Shown: positions 25,072 to 33,663 of the stretch, piece by piece
How positions within the stretch are numbered: the first letter of the stretch is position 1
Layout: each line of letters begins with the position of its first letter
From: an uncultured Albidovulum sp.
GTDB lineage: Bacteria > Pseudomonadota > Alphaproteobacteria > Rhodobacterales > Rhodobacteraceae
Assembly (NCBI GenBank): GCA_913064775.1
Contig: CAJYAD010000024.1
Coordinates: 1 to 53,874 of the forward strand
Length of the DNA stretch: 53,874 bases
Direction of reading: 5' to 3'
The notes under the pieces: generated by a model
Database searches by the model: none
Told to the model about the DNA's origin: nothing
Seen by the model: the letters and a program-made list of their open reading frames with translations, nothing else
Translations under genes and position numbers: made by a program

Positions 25072-26670
25072 ATGGCCGAGGACATGACCGGCGCCGCCGC
25101 GGCGCAGGTTGCGCGGGCGCGCAGCCACCAGATGGGCGATCTGCTGATCCGCAGCGCGGCGCGCCATCCGCAGAAGACCGCGCTGATCTTCCGCGACCAC
25201 CGCGACAGCTTTGCCGAGCTGTCCGCCGTGGTGATGCGCACCGCCAACGCCCTTGTCGCGCGCGGCATTTCGCGGGGCGACCGGGTGGCGCTGCTGTCGC
25301 ACAACAGCCGCGCCTTCGTCATCCTGCGCTTTGCGCTGGCACGGATCGGCGCAGTGCTGACGCCGGTGAACTTCATGCTCAACGCCCAGGACGTGGCCTA
25401 TATCCTGGACCATTCCGGCGCCCGCACCATTCTGGCCGAGGATACGCTATGCGCCGTGGCCGACGCGGCCTTCGCCTTGATGACGGATCCGCCCCGCCTG
25501 CGTTTCGCCATCGCCCATTCCGGCGCCACCCCCGGCCCGGGGTGGGAGCCGGCAGAGCCGCTGTTCGCGCATCCCGATGCCAGCGAGCATTGGGTGCCGC
25601 TGGCGCCCGACGATCCGATCCAGATGATGTACACCAGCGGCACCGAATCCCGGCCCAAGGGGGCGCTGCTGTCGTTCCAGTCGCTCTATGCCCAATATGT
25701 CGGCCTGATCTCGGACGGCGAGATGACCGCCGACGCGGTCGATCTGCATTGCCTGCCGCTGTTTCACTGCGCCCAGCTCGATTGCTTCCTGACCCCGGAT
25801 CTGATGCTGGGCGCCACCAGCATCCTGCATGATGGCGTCGACCCCGCCGCGATGCTGGCCGAGATCGAGACCAGCCGGGTGACCAAGCTGTTCTGCCCGC
25901 CCACCGTCTGGATCGCGCTGCTGCGCCACCCCGATTTCGACCGCCGCGACCTGTCGAGCCTGACCCAGGGCTATTACGGCGCCTCGATCATGCCGGGGGC
26001 GATCGTGCGCGAGCTGTCGGACCGCCTGCCCGCGCTGCGATTGTTCAACTTCTACGGCCAGACCGAGATGGCGCCGCTGGCCACCGTTCTGCGCCCCGAG
26101 GTTCAGCTGACGCGGCTGGGATCGGCGGGGCGGCCCTCGGTCAATGTGGAAACCCGGGTGGTCGATGCCGAGGACCGGCCCTTGCCGCCCGGCGAGGTGG
26201 GTGAGATTGTCCACCGCAGCCCGCATCTGATCCGCGAATATTACAACGATCCCGACAAGACCGCCGCGGCCTTCCGGGGCGGCTGGTTCCACAGTGGCGA
26301 TCTGGGAAGGTTCGACGCGGACGGCTATCTTTATGTCGTCGACCGCAAGAAGGACATGATCAAGTCGGGCGGCGAGAACATCGCCAGCCGCGAGGTCGAG
26401 GAGGCGCTGTTTCGCCACCCCGAGGTGGCCGAGGTGGCAGTCATCGGCGTGCCGCATCCGAAATGGATCGAGGCGGTGGTCGCGGTGGTGGTGCCAAAAC
26501 CCGGCTGCACCCCGGGGCCAGAGGCTTTGCAGGCCTATTGCCGCGAGCATCTGTCGGGCTTCAAGTCGCCCAAACATATCGAGATCACCCAAAGTCTGCC
26601 CAAGAACGCCAGCGGCAAGATCCTGAAACGCGATCTGCGCGACCGTCTGGCCGCGCTGTTCGAGGGTTGA
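25072..26670 (+). CDS. Fatty acyl-CoA synthetase-like AMP-binding enzyme
   Basis: ANL-superfamily ligase of 532 residues. The P-loop is MYTSGTESRPKGAL, a recognised variant of TSGTTG-x-PKG. NFYGQTEM, WFHSGDLGRFDADGYLYVVDRKKDMI and KNASGKILKR give the adenine site, hinge and catalytic lysine. It would activate a fatty or aromatic acid with CoA. AACGGGAGGAGAACC gives a strong ribosome site. It is divergent from the pta operon with a 217-base spacer and seems monocistronic. Confidence 0.9.
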   Translation: MAEDMTGAAAAQVARARSHQMGDLLIRSAARHPQKTALIFRDHRDSFAELSAVVMRTANALVARGISRGDRVALLSHNSRAFVILRFALARIGAVLTPVNFMLNAQDVAYILDHSGARTILAEDTLCAVADAAFALMTDPPRLRFAIAHSGATPGPGWEPAEPLFAHPDASEHWVPLAPDDPIQMMYTSGTESRPKGALLSFQSLYAQYVGLISDGEMTADAVDLHCLPLFHCAQLDCFLTPDLMLGATSILHDGVDPAAMLAEIETSRVTKLFCPPTVWIALLRHPDFDRRDLSSLTQGYYGASIMPGAIVRELSDRLPALRLFNFYGQTEMAPLATVLRPEVQLTRLGSAGRPSVNVETRVVDAEDRPLPPGEVGEIVHRSPHLIREYYNDPDKTAAAFRGGWFHSGDLGRFDADGYLYVVDRKKDMIKSGGENIASREVEEALFRHPEVAEVAVIGVPHPKWIEAVVAVVVPKPGCTPGPEALQAYCREHLSGFKSPKHIEITQSLPKNASGKILKRDLRDRLAALFEG

Positions 26671-26677
26671 AGGCGCG

Positions 26678-26692
26678 GCGGCCCAAGCGGGG
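26678..26692. repeat. Short dispersed intergenic repeat, copy 2
   Basis: Second copy of the 15 bases at 6270-6284, just after the acyl-CoA synthetase stop. It is followed by GGGGCTTGCCCC, a hairpin that could serve as terminator for both converging genes. Confidence 0.3.
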
Positions 26693-26721
26693 GGCGCACC
26701 GGGCGATAAGGGGCTTGCCCC

Positions 26722-27864
26722 CTAGCCCACCTGACGGCCGTGGGCCCAGACGCCGCGGATCACCGGCTGGTCATCCACCTGCGCCACCCGCACCAGATCG
26801 GCATGCAGCCCCGGGGCGATGCGGCCCCGGTCCTGCAACCCCGCGGCGCGCGCCGGGGCGGCGGAAACCGTGGCAATGGCGCGCGGCAGATCATCCCAAA
26901 GCCGCGCCAGCGAGAAGGCCGCCAGCAGCAGGGCCGAGGGCACGTAATCCGACGACAGGATGTCCAGAAGGCCCGCCTGCGCCAGATCCCGCGCCGCCAC
27001 ATTGCCCGAATGCGAGCCACCCCGGATCAGGTTCGGCGCCCCCATCATCACCGCGATGCCGTGGTTGTGGCAGGCCTCGGCGGCCTCTTGCGTGGTGGGG
27101 AATTCGGCCAGGCGGATGCCGTATCCGGCGCTGATTTCGACATGATCCGCGCTGGTGTCGTCGTGACTGGCCAGCACCGCCCCCAGCCGCCCCGCCGCCG
27201 CCACCGCTGCGGCCTCATGCGCCGCGCCCAGACGGTCGCGCGTGGCGGTCTGCTGGGCGACATGGGTCTCGAACTCAGCCTCGCTGAGGCCATGCTTGCC
27301 GATGACGTAGTCGCGCAGTTTCGAGACGTCGCGAAACTGGCGCTGGCCGGGCGTGTGATCCATCAGCGACAGGATGCCGACACGGTCATCGGGGCCAAAT
27401 TCGTCCAGTTCCGCGATCAGCGTCTCGGAACAGATCTCGGCGCGCAGATGCAGGAAATGGCTGATCTTCAGAAGCCCGCGCGCCCGGATCGCCAGCAATT
27501 CGCGCGACAGCGCCCGCGCATAGCTGCCATAGCCCAGCCGCTCGTTCGACACGACCGAGCCCACCCGCATCGCATCGAACACCGTGGTGATGCCGCAGCC
27601 CGCCAGTTCCGCGTCATGCGCCAGAATCGCCGCCGGATGCGGCCAGTCGACCTTCGGGCGAGGCTCGATATGGCGTTCCAGATTGTCGGTGTGCAGCTCG
27701 ATCAGGCCGGGGATCAGCAGATCGTCGCCGCAATCGACGGCCCCGGGCGCCGTGCAGGCGCCGCCGTCCAGCCGCGCGATCCGTCCGTCCGTGATCACCA
27801 GACTGCCGCGCAGCACCCCGGCGTCGGTCACGATCCGCGCATTCGTCAGTATCAGATCCGTCAT
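26722..27864 (-). CDS. phnM: Ribose 1-methylphosphonate 5-triphosphate diphosphatase PhnM
   Basis: Amidohydrolase-superfamily enzyme of 380 residues that releases pyrophosphate from the triphosphate intermediate of the C-P lyase pathway. It shows the PhnM pattern ELHTDNLERH (metal-binding His pair), LASHDDT and MGAPNLIRGGSHSGN. Here it is separated from the main phn operon by a divergent 2H phosphoesterase gene, sharing a 77-base promoter region with it. A second PhnM-like protein is encoded at 34558-35739. Confidence 0.93.
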   Translation of the reverse strand: MTDLILTNARIVTDAGVLRGSLVITDGRIARLDGGACTAPGAVDCGDDLLIPGLIELHTDNLERHIEPRPKVDWPHPAAILAHDAELAGCGITTVFDAMRVGSVVSNERLGYGSYARALSRELLAIRARGLLKISHFLHLRAEICSETLIAELDEFGPDDRVGILSLMDHTPGQRQFRDVSKLRDYVIGKHGLSEAEFETHVAQQTATRDRLGAAHEAAAVAAAGRLGAVLASHDDTSADHVEISAGYGIRLAEFPTTQEAAEACHNHGIAVMMGAPNLIRGGSHSGNVAARDLAQAGLLDILSSDYVPSALLLAAFSLARLWDDLPRAIATVSAAPARAAGLQDRGRIAPGLHADLVRVAQVDDQPVIRGVWAHGRQVG

Positions 27865-27941
27865 CGTCTTTTCCCTTGCACCCGGGTTCCGGCGCGGTCA
27901 GCGTCAGCGGACCGTGTTACTTTGCTGCCAGGCGCCGGCCC

Positions 27942-28631
27942 ATGACCAATTTCGCCCGTTATGCCATCTATTACGCCCCGCCGCCCGGCGGCCTGACCGA
28001 TTTCGCGGCGCTCTGGCTGGGATGGGATCCCGCCGGGGGCCGCACCTGCCCGCACCCCGCCCTGCCCGGCCTGCCCCGCCCGGTGGCCGAACTGACCGAA
28101 AGCCCGCGCAAATACGGCTTTCACGGCACGCTGAAGCCGCCCTTCCGGCTGGCCCCCCGCCAAAGCCGCGCCGCGCTGGAGGCCGCCCTTGCCGCCCTCT
28201 CCGCCACGCTTGCGCCCGTCACCCTGCCGGGGCTGCGCCTGGCACGGCTGGGCGGCTTTCTGGCGCTGGTGGTTGAGGGCGATACCGCGCCGCTGGCCGC
28301 GCTGGCCGCCGAGGTGGTCGCGCGCCTCGACCCCTTCCGCGCGCCGCCCAGCGAGGCTGAGCTTGCCCGCCGCCGCGCCGCTGGCCTGACCCCCGCGCAG
28401 CAGGAAAACCTTGCGCGCTGGGGCTACCCCTATGTGATGGAGGAGTTCCGCTTTCACCTGACCCTGACCGGCGCGCTGACGCAAGCCGAGGCCGAGGCCA
28501 CCCGTGCGGCCCTGTCCCCGGTGCTGGCGCCGCTGCTGCCGCGCCCCTTCATCCTGGGCGATCTTGGCCTGTTCGGCGAGGATGACAGGGGCCGTTTCCA
28601 TCTGCTTCACCGCGTGCCGCTGTCGGGCTGA
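27942..28631 (+). CDS. DUF1045 2H phosphoesterase of the phn cluster
   Basis: Protein of 229 residues with the two H-x-T motifs of 2H phosphodiesterases: His61-Gly-Thr63 (YGFHGTLKPPF) and His172-Leu-Thr174 (FRFHLTLTG). DUF1045 proteins are recurrent in phosphonate clusters. 2H enzymes open cyclic phosphates, and this window has no phnP, so it is a candidate for the ribosyl 1,2-cyclic phosphate phosphodiesterase step (inference). I start at 27942 where the family begins. It is divergent from phnM and its 3' end overlaps phnN, on the opposite strand, by 25 bases. Confidence 0.85.
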   Translation: MTNFARYAIYYAPPPGGLTDFAALWLGWDPAGGRTCPHPALPGLPRPVAELTESPRKYGFHGTLKPPFRLAPRQSRAALEAALAALSATLAPVTLPGLRLARLGGFLALVVEGDTAPLAALAAEVVARLDPFRAPPSEAELARRRAAGLTPAQQENLARWGYPYVMEEFRFHLTLTGALTQAEAEATRAALSPVLAPLLPRPFILGDLGLFGEDDRGRFHLLHRVPLSG

Positions 28632-29164
28632 AGCGCCGCCAGAAGTGCTGCGACCGCCACCTCCAGCGCGCCGGAATTGTCGATCTCCTGCACCGGCACA
28701 CCCGCCGGCAGCCCGGGCAGTGCCAGCCCTGACCGCGCCAGCCGCCCGGCGATCTGATCCGCCGCCTCGCGCCCGCGCGCGGCCAGTCGGGCGGCCAGAA
28801 CCTCCGCACGGGCGGTGATAAGCAAGACGCGCAGCGCCGGGAAGGCCGCGGCGGCCTCGGCCAGACCGGCGCGCGAGCCGTTGAACAGCACATCGCGCCC
28901 GGCCGCCAGATCGGCGCGCACCGTCGCCGGCACCCCGTAGCGCAGCCCATGCGCGCGCCAGTGCAGCACGAATTCCCCCGCCGCCAGCCGGCGCGCGAAA
29001 TCCGCCTCAGAGACGCCCTCAAACTCTTCGCCGCCGGCCTCGGGCGGGCGGGTGATGACCCGCCGCGCCAGCACGATCCCGGGCCGCGCCGCCCGCGCCG
29101 CCTGCATCAGCGTGTCCTTGCCCACGCCCGACGGCCCGACCATTGCAAACAGCCGCCCGTTCAT
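28607..29164 (-). CDS. phnN: Ribose 1,5-bisphosphokinase PhnN
   Basis: Protein of 185 residues with the guanylate-kinase-like P-loop GPSGVGKDT at residues 10-18. PhnN phosphorylates ribose 1,5-bisphosphate to PRPP, the last step of the C-P lyase pathway. The start overlaps the phnL stop by 4 bases (ATGA). Last gene of the phnGHIJKLN operon. Confidence 0.92.
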   Translation of the reverse strand: MNGRLFAMVGPSGVGKDTLMQAARAARPGIVLARRVITRPPEAGGEEFEGVSEADFARRLAAGEFVLHWRAHGLRYGVPATVRADLAAGRDVLFNGSRAGLAEAAAAFPALRVLLITARAEVLAARLAARGREAADQIAGRLARSGLALPGLPAGVPVQEIDNSGALEVAVAALLAALQPDSGTR

Positions 29165-29847
29165 GCGCCCGCCGCCTGCGGGGTGAAGGCCGAGACGTCG
29201 ACCTCGCGGTCGGCCACCTGGGCGCGGGCCTCGACGTCATGGAAGATGCCGACGATCGCCGCCCCGCGTGCCTTGGCCTCGCCGATCAGATCCAGCACCA
29301 CGGCGCGGTTCGCGGCATCCAGGCTAGCGGTCGGCTCATCCAGCAACAGCGCCGGATAGGGATGCGCGAAGCCGCGCGCGATGTTCACCCGCTGCTGCTC
29401 GCCCCCCGAAAAGGTGGTGGGCGACAGCGGCCAAAGCCGCTGCGGGATGTTCAGCCGCGCCAGCAACTCCCGCGCCCGGTCCTGCGCGGCCTGCACCTCG
29501 GCCCCGGCGGCCAGCGCGGGCTCGGCCACCACCTCCAGCGTCGGCACCCGGGGCACGACGCGCAGGAACTGGCTGACGTATCCCAGCACCTCGCGCCGCA
29601 GCGCCAGGATCTCGCGCGGGGGGGCCTGGGCGACATCGACCCCGCCCACCAGCACCCGGCCCGAGGCGGTCAGGTAATTGCCGTAAAGGATGCGCATCAG
29701 GGTGGATTTCCCCGCCCCCGAAGCGCCGGTCAGCGCCACGCATTCGCCCGGCGCGACCGACAAAAACGCCCCCCGGATCACTTCGATCGCCGCGCCGCCC
29801 TGATTGTGCAGGGTGAAATTTTTTGAGACATTTTCCAGATGGATCAT
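29161..29847 (-). CDS. phnL: C-P lyase complex ATP-binding protein PhnL
   Basis: ABC-type ATPase of 228 residues with Walker A GASGAGKST, signature FSGGEQQRVNIARGF and Walker B LLLDEPTASLD. In E. coli PhnL joins PhnG, H and I in forming the triphosphate ribosyl phosphonate and can dock with PhnK on the core complex; it is not a transporter subunit. I start at MIHLENVSK (29847), 4 bases after the phnK stop. Confidence 0.92.
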   Translation of the reverse strand: MIHLENVSKNFTLHNQGGAAIEVIRGAFLSVAPGECVALTGASGAGKSTLMRILYGNYLTASGRVLVGGVDVAQAPPREILALRREVLGYVSQFLRVVPRVPTLEVVAEPALAAGAEVQAAQDRARELLARLNIPQRLWPLSPTTFSGGEQQRVNIARGFAHPYPALLLDEPTASLDAANRAVVLDLIGEAKARGAAIVGIFHDVEARAQVADREVDVSAFTPQAAGA

Positions 29848-29851
29848 CGCG

Positions 29852-30625
29852 TTACACCTGCAAGACCGAGGAGACCAGCAACTGGCTATAGGCGTGCTGC
29901 GGGTCATCAAGCACCTGATCCGTCAGCCCCGTCTCGACCACCTGCCCGCCCTTCATCACCATCAGCCGGTCGGCCAGCAGCCGCACCACGGCCAGATCAT
30001 GGGTCACGATCACCGCGCTCAGCCCCATGTCGCGCACGAGGCCGCGCAGAAGATCCAAAAGCCGCGCCTGCACGCTGACATCCAGACCCCCCGTAGGTTC
30101 GTCCATGAACACCAGCCTCGGGCCGGACACCAGATTGCGCGCGATCTGCAGGCGCTGCTGCATCCCGCCCGAAAACGCCGAGGGGCGGTCATCGATCCGG
30201 GCGGTGTCGATCTCGACCCGGCCCAGCCAATCCTCGGCCCGGGCGCGGATCGCGCCGTAGTTCCGCGCCCCCACCGCCATCAGCCGCTCTCCGACATTGC
30301 CGCCGGCGCTGACGTTCATGCGCAGCCCGTCGCGCGGGTTCTGGTGCACGAAGGCCCAATCGGTGCGCAACAGCCGCCGCCGCGCGGCCTCGGGCATCGC
30401 GGTCACATCCTGCGCGCCGCCGCCACTGCCCGCGTCATAAAGGACACGCCCCGCATCCGGCGCCAGATGGCCGGAAAGACAGCCCAGCAGCGTCGACTTG
30501 CCCGACCCGCTTTCGCCGACAATCCCCATCACCTCGCCCGGCCAAAGCGCAAAGCCGACATCCTCGCAGCCGATCCGCGCGCCGTAGCGCCGGGTCACGC
30601 CCTCGACCTGCAACAGCGGGGTCAT
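29852..30625 (-). CDS. phnK: C-P lyase complex ATP-binding protein PhnK
   Basis: ABC-type ATPase of 257 residues with Walker A GESGSGKST, signature FSGGMQQRLQIARNL and DEPTGGLD. PhnK binds the PhnGHIJ core, and ATP turnover is needed for C-P bond cleavage in vivo. It resembles dipeptide-transporter ATPases, but the position between phnJ and phnL fixes the call. Its start overlaps the phnJ stop by 4 bases. Confidence 0.93.
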   Translation of the reverse strand: MTPLLQVEGVTRRYGARIGCEDVGFALWPGEVMGIVGESGSGKSTLLGCLSGHLAPDAGRVLYDAGSGGGAQDVTAMPEAARRRLLRTDWAFVHQNPRDGLRMNVSAGGNVGERLMAVGARNYGAIRARAEDWLGRVEIDTARIDDRPSAFSGGMQQRLQIARNLVSGPRLVFMDEPTGGLDVSVQARLLDLLRGLVRDMGLSAVIVTHDLAVVRLLADRLMVMKGGQVVETGLTDQVLDDPQHAYSQLLVSSVLQV

Positions 30626-31467
30626 GCCGCGCCCCCTGCCTGCCGCGTCGCGCAGTAATCGGTGTCGGAACAGACGAACATCCGGGCGCCCGCGTCGTCG
30701 GTGATGACCTCATCGAGATAGCTGTCGGTCGCACCGCAGAGCGCACAGGGATGATCGGGTTTCGAGGCCTCGAACGGGTGATCCTCAAAATCGAGGCTGA
30801 CCACCTGCGTGTAGGGCGGCACCGCATAGATGCGCTGCTCACGCCCCGCGCCGAACAGCTGGATCGCGGCGCTTTCCAGCTTGGGGTTGTCGAATTTCGG
30901 GATCGGCGAGGGATCCATCACATAGCGCCCCGCCACCTTCACCGGATAGGCGTAGGCGGTCGAGATTGCGCCATGCCGGGCGATATCCTCATAGAGCTTC
31001 ACATGCATCAGGCCGTAATCCTCCAGCGCGTGCATCCGGCGGGTCTCGGTTTCGCGCGGCTCCAGAAAGCGCAGCGGTTCGGGGATCGGCACCTGATAGA
31101 CCAGGATCTGCCCCTCGCGCAGCGGGGTCTCAGGGATCCGGTGGCGGGTCTGGATCAGCGTGGCCTCGGCGGCGCGCTCGGTCGTGGCGACGCCGGCGGT
31201 GCGGGCGAAGAAGCTGCGGATCGAGACCGCGTTCGTGGTGTCGTCGGCGCCCTGATCGATCACCTTCAGCCGGTCCTCGGGCACCAGACAGGCGGCGGTG
31301 ACCTGCACGCCGCCGGTGCCCCAGCCATAGGGCATCGGCATCTCGCGGCTGGCGAAGGGCACCTGATAGCCGGGGATCGCCAGCGCCTTCAGCAGCGCGC
31401 GGCGGATCATCCGCTTGGTCTCTTCGTCGAGATAGGCGAAGTTGTATTCGCGCAGATCGTCAGTCAT
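30622..31467 (-). CDS. phnJ: Radical C-P lyase PhnJ
   Basis: Catalytic subunit of 281 residues that cleaves the C-P bond with S-adenosylmethionine and a 4Fe-4S cluster. Four cysteines at 241, 244, 266 and 272 keep the C-x2-C-x21-C-x5-C spacing, and even the numbering, known from E. coli PhnJ; Cys272 corresponds to the residue proposed to form the thiyl radical. I start at MTDDLREYN (31467), overlapping the phnI stop by 8 bases; upstream residues in the frame are a shadow. Confidence 0.95.
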   Translation of the reverse strand: MTDDLREYNFAYLDEETKRMIRRALLKALAIPGYQVPFASREMPMPYGWGTGGVQVTAACLVPEDRLKVIDQGADDTTNAVSIRSFFARTAGVATTERAAEATLIQTRHRIPETPLREGQILVYQVPIPEPLRFLEPRETETRRMHALEDYGLMHVKLYEDIARHGAISTAYAYPVKVAGRYVMDPSPIPKFDNPKLESAAIQLFGAGREQRIYAVPPYTQVVSLDFEDHPFEASKPDHPCALCGATDSYLDEVITDDAGARMFVCSDTDYCATRQAGGAA

Positions 31468-32536
31468 CCGGGGCCTCCCGGACCGCCGCCCGAAGTTTAC
31501 GCACAAGTTCAACTTCGGACTGGAAATCCACGTAATGTGGAAGTTTTATGTGTTCCAGAAACCCCGTCGCCTGGATGTTGTCGGCATGTTGCAGCACGAA
31601 TTCCTCGTCCTGCGCCGGGGCGCCGCTGTCATCCTCGCCCAACTCGCGCCAGCGCAGCGCACGGTCGACCAGCGCCATCGAGATCGCCTTGCGTTCGCCA
31701 TGGCCGAAGACCAGCCCATAGCCGCGGGTGAACTGCGCGGCCTCGGTCTTCGAGCCCGCGAACTGGTTCACCGTTTCGCATTCGGTCAGCTCCACCTCGC
31801 CGATCTCAATCGCGAAGCCGAGTTCCGGAATTTCCATTTCAACGGAACATGTTCCAACTCGAAGCTCACCCACGAACGGATGGTTGCGGCCATAGCCGCG
31901 CTGGGTCGAATAGGCCATGCCCAGCACGAACCCCTCATCCCCGCGGGTCAGCGCCTGCTGCCGCAGGGCACGGCAGGCGGGAAATTCCAAAGGCTCGCGC
32001 GTCAGGTCTGGGGGTGAGGTGTCTATGTGAGCTTCGCCCTGTATCAGACCTTCCTGATTAAGAAATTCTGTGACGCGCGGCATCGCGGCCGGGTCCGGCT
32101 CGGCGCGGGCAGCCGGGGGTGTTTCGCCTTCGGCGGCAAGTTTGAAATCCAGCAGGCGGTGGGTGTAATCGAAGGTCGGGCCCAGCACCTGCCCGCCCGG
32201 CAGATCCTTGAAGGTCGCGCTGATGCGGCGGTCGCAGGCCATCGCGCCGGTGTCGACCGGATACGCGGCGCCAAAGCGCGGCAGCGTGGTGCGATAGGCG
32301 CGGATCAGGAAGATCGCCTCGATCAGATCGCCCCGCGCCTGCTTGATCGCCAGCGCCGCCAGATCGGGATCGTAGAGCGAGCCTTCGGCCATCACCCGGT
32401 CCACCGCAAGCGTCAGTTGACCGCGGATCTGCGCGACCGACAGCTCGGCCACGCCCGGATCACCGCGGCGTTCCTCGGCCAGCCAGGCATGGGCATTCTC
32501 GATCGCCCGCGCGCCGCCTTTCACCGCCACATACAT
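31460..32536 (-). CDS. phnI: C-P lyase complex subunit PhnI
   Basis: Protein of 358 residues, normal for PhnI. It begins MYVAVKGGARAIENAH, typical for the family. In the pathway PhnI, helped by PhnG, H and L, swaps the adenine of ATP for the phosphonate, giving ribose 1-phosphonate 5-triphosphate; alone it is a nucleosidase. It overlaps phnH by one base. Confidence 0.94.
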   Translation of the reverse strand: MYVAVKGGARAIENAHAWLAEERRGDPGVAELSVAQIRGQLTLAVDRVMAEGSLYDPDLAALAIKQARGDLIEAIFLIRAYRTTLPRFGAAYPVDTGAMACDRRISATFKDLPGGQVLGPTFDYTHRLLDFKLAAEGETPPAARAEPDPAAMPRVTEFLNQEGLIQGEAHIDTSPPDLTREPLEFPACRALRQQALTRGDEGFVLGMAYSTQRGYGRNHPFVGELRVGTCSVEMEIPELGFAIEIGEVELTECETVNQFAGSKTEAAQFTRGYGLVFGHGERKAISMALVDRALRWRELGEDDSGAPAQDEEFVLQHADNIQATGFLEHIKLPHYVDFQSEVELVRKLRAAVREAPDD

Positions 32537-33108
32537 CAGCCGGCCTCCACTTGTGTCGTGCGCGGCAGCGCCGCCAATTGCGTGCCGGCGGTGAAGAAGA
32601 AATCAAGCCCCAGCGGGTAGCGCGCCGCATTGGCCTGGAAGGCGGCGATCTCGGGCAGCGCCAGATGGGCGGCGTCGCGGATCCCGGGGCCGGTCAGCCG
32701 CGCGCCGTCACTGCGCAGCGCGTCGCATTCGACGATCAGCGTGGCCGAGCGGTCGGGGTAATCGGCCGTGCCCGCCGCGTAATCGGCCAGCGGCGCCAGC
32801 GCGGCCCAAGGCCCGACGGCAAAGCGCGCCGCATCCCGCGCGACCAGCGGCGCGCCGGTGTGAAAGGTCACCCAGGCGCGGATCTCGGCGCTGTCATAGC
32901 CGGGTGTCAGATACAGCGGCGTGCCGCCATCGCAGAGCGTCAGGATCAGGGTGGCGGCGGCGGGGGATAGCGGCGCGGGGGCCTCGGCGCCCTCGATCCG
33001 CTGGATCGTGCCGGGGCGGGCCATGGCCTCCAACGCGGCGCGGAAGGCGCGGGCCGACATCACCGGCGGGTCTGAAAAACCTCCCGTAAGGGATTGCGAT
33101 TCCATCAA
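32536..33108 (-). CDS. phnH: C-P lyase complex subunit PhnH
   Basis: Protein of 190 residues. The pattern SARAFRAALEAMARPGTIQ near the N-terminus and LGLDFFFTAGTQLAALPRTT at the C-terminus are PhnH marks. It is a structural member of the PhnGHIJ core. Its start overlaps the phnG stop by 4 bases. Confidence 0.93.
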   Translation of the reverse strand: MMESQSLTGGFSDPPVMSARAFRAALEAMARPGTIQRIEGAEAPAPLSPAAATLILTLCDGGTPLYLTPGYDSAEIRAWVTFHTGAPLVARDAARFAVGPWAALAPLADYAAGTADYPDRSATLIVECDALRSDGARLTGPGIRDAAHLALPEIAAFQANAARYPLGLDFFFTAGTQLAALPRTTQVEAG

Positions 33109-33563
33109 TCTTCCCCCCGCACCATGGTGAAGAACTCAACCTTCGTCGCCGCCGCCTTGGCCGCGCGGTTGCGGCGCGCCCCGGCTGCCTCGGCCTCCAG
33201 CGGGGCAAGCACCGCGGCCTCGACCTCGGGGGCCCGCGCGCCCTGCATCAGCGCGTCGATCAGCGCGGCCTGGCGGGCGTGCTGGCGGTCGCGGCCCTGC
33301 ACATGGCCGTGGCCCACCGTGCCATCCGCCAGCCGCAGCGCGCAGCGTGTCACCGTCATTTCGCCCAGATTGAACGGCGCGCCGGTGCCGCCCATCCGGC
33401 CGCGCAACATCACCGCCCCCACCTCGGGCGGGCGCAGCCAATGATGCGCGGGCTCCGGCCCCAGCGCCGCCACGCAGGCCGCCAGCCGATCGGGCCGGGC
33501 CTTGGCCAGCACCCCCATCCAGCGCCGCCGCGCGGCGTTCTCTGCATCTTTCGCCATGTTCAT
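33105..33563 (-). CDS. phnG: C-P lyase complex subunit PhnG
   Basis: Protein of 152 residues from the chosen start. Family marks are WLRPPEVGAVMLRGRMGGTGAPFNLGEM in two stretches and the C-terminal TKVEFFTMVRGED. First gene of the phnGHIJKLN operon. The start could be 33563 (MNMAKD) or 33557 (MAKD), neither with a good ribosome site; a frame extends to 33599 but would run through the palindrome and promoter. Confidence 0.9.
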   Translation of the reverse strand: MNMAKDAENAARRRWMGVLAKARPDRLAACVAALGPEPAHHWLRPPEVGAVMLRGRMGGTGAPFNLGEMTVTRCALRLADGTVGHGHVQGRDRQHARQAALIDALMQGARAPEVEAAVLAPLEAEAAGARRNRAAKAAATKVEFFTMVRGED

Positions 33564-33565
33564 CC

Positions 33566-33607
33566 GACAACTTGCCAACTTGTCTAGCATAATATACAAC
33601 TATACAA
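33566..33607. promoter_or_regulatory. Candidate PhnF operator between phnG and phnF
   Basis: In this AT-rich spacer, 33566-33584 is a 19-base dyad (GACAA-TTG-CAA-TTGTC, symmetric at all but three positions). Next to it TTGTCTAG (33580-33587) and CTATACAA (33600-33607) form a second inverted repeat with one mismatch, and TATACAA occurs twice, 8 bases apart (33593, 33601). HutC/PhnF-type GntR regulators bind such T-rich/A-rich dyads. The location between the divergent phnG and phnF fits repression of both. Confidence 0.5.
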
Positions 33608-33663
33608 ATCATATCCTTGCAGTGTCGCCGTCGGAACCCCCCGTTTGGTGAATTTTAGGTAAC

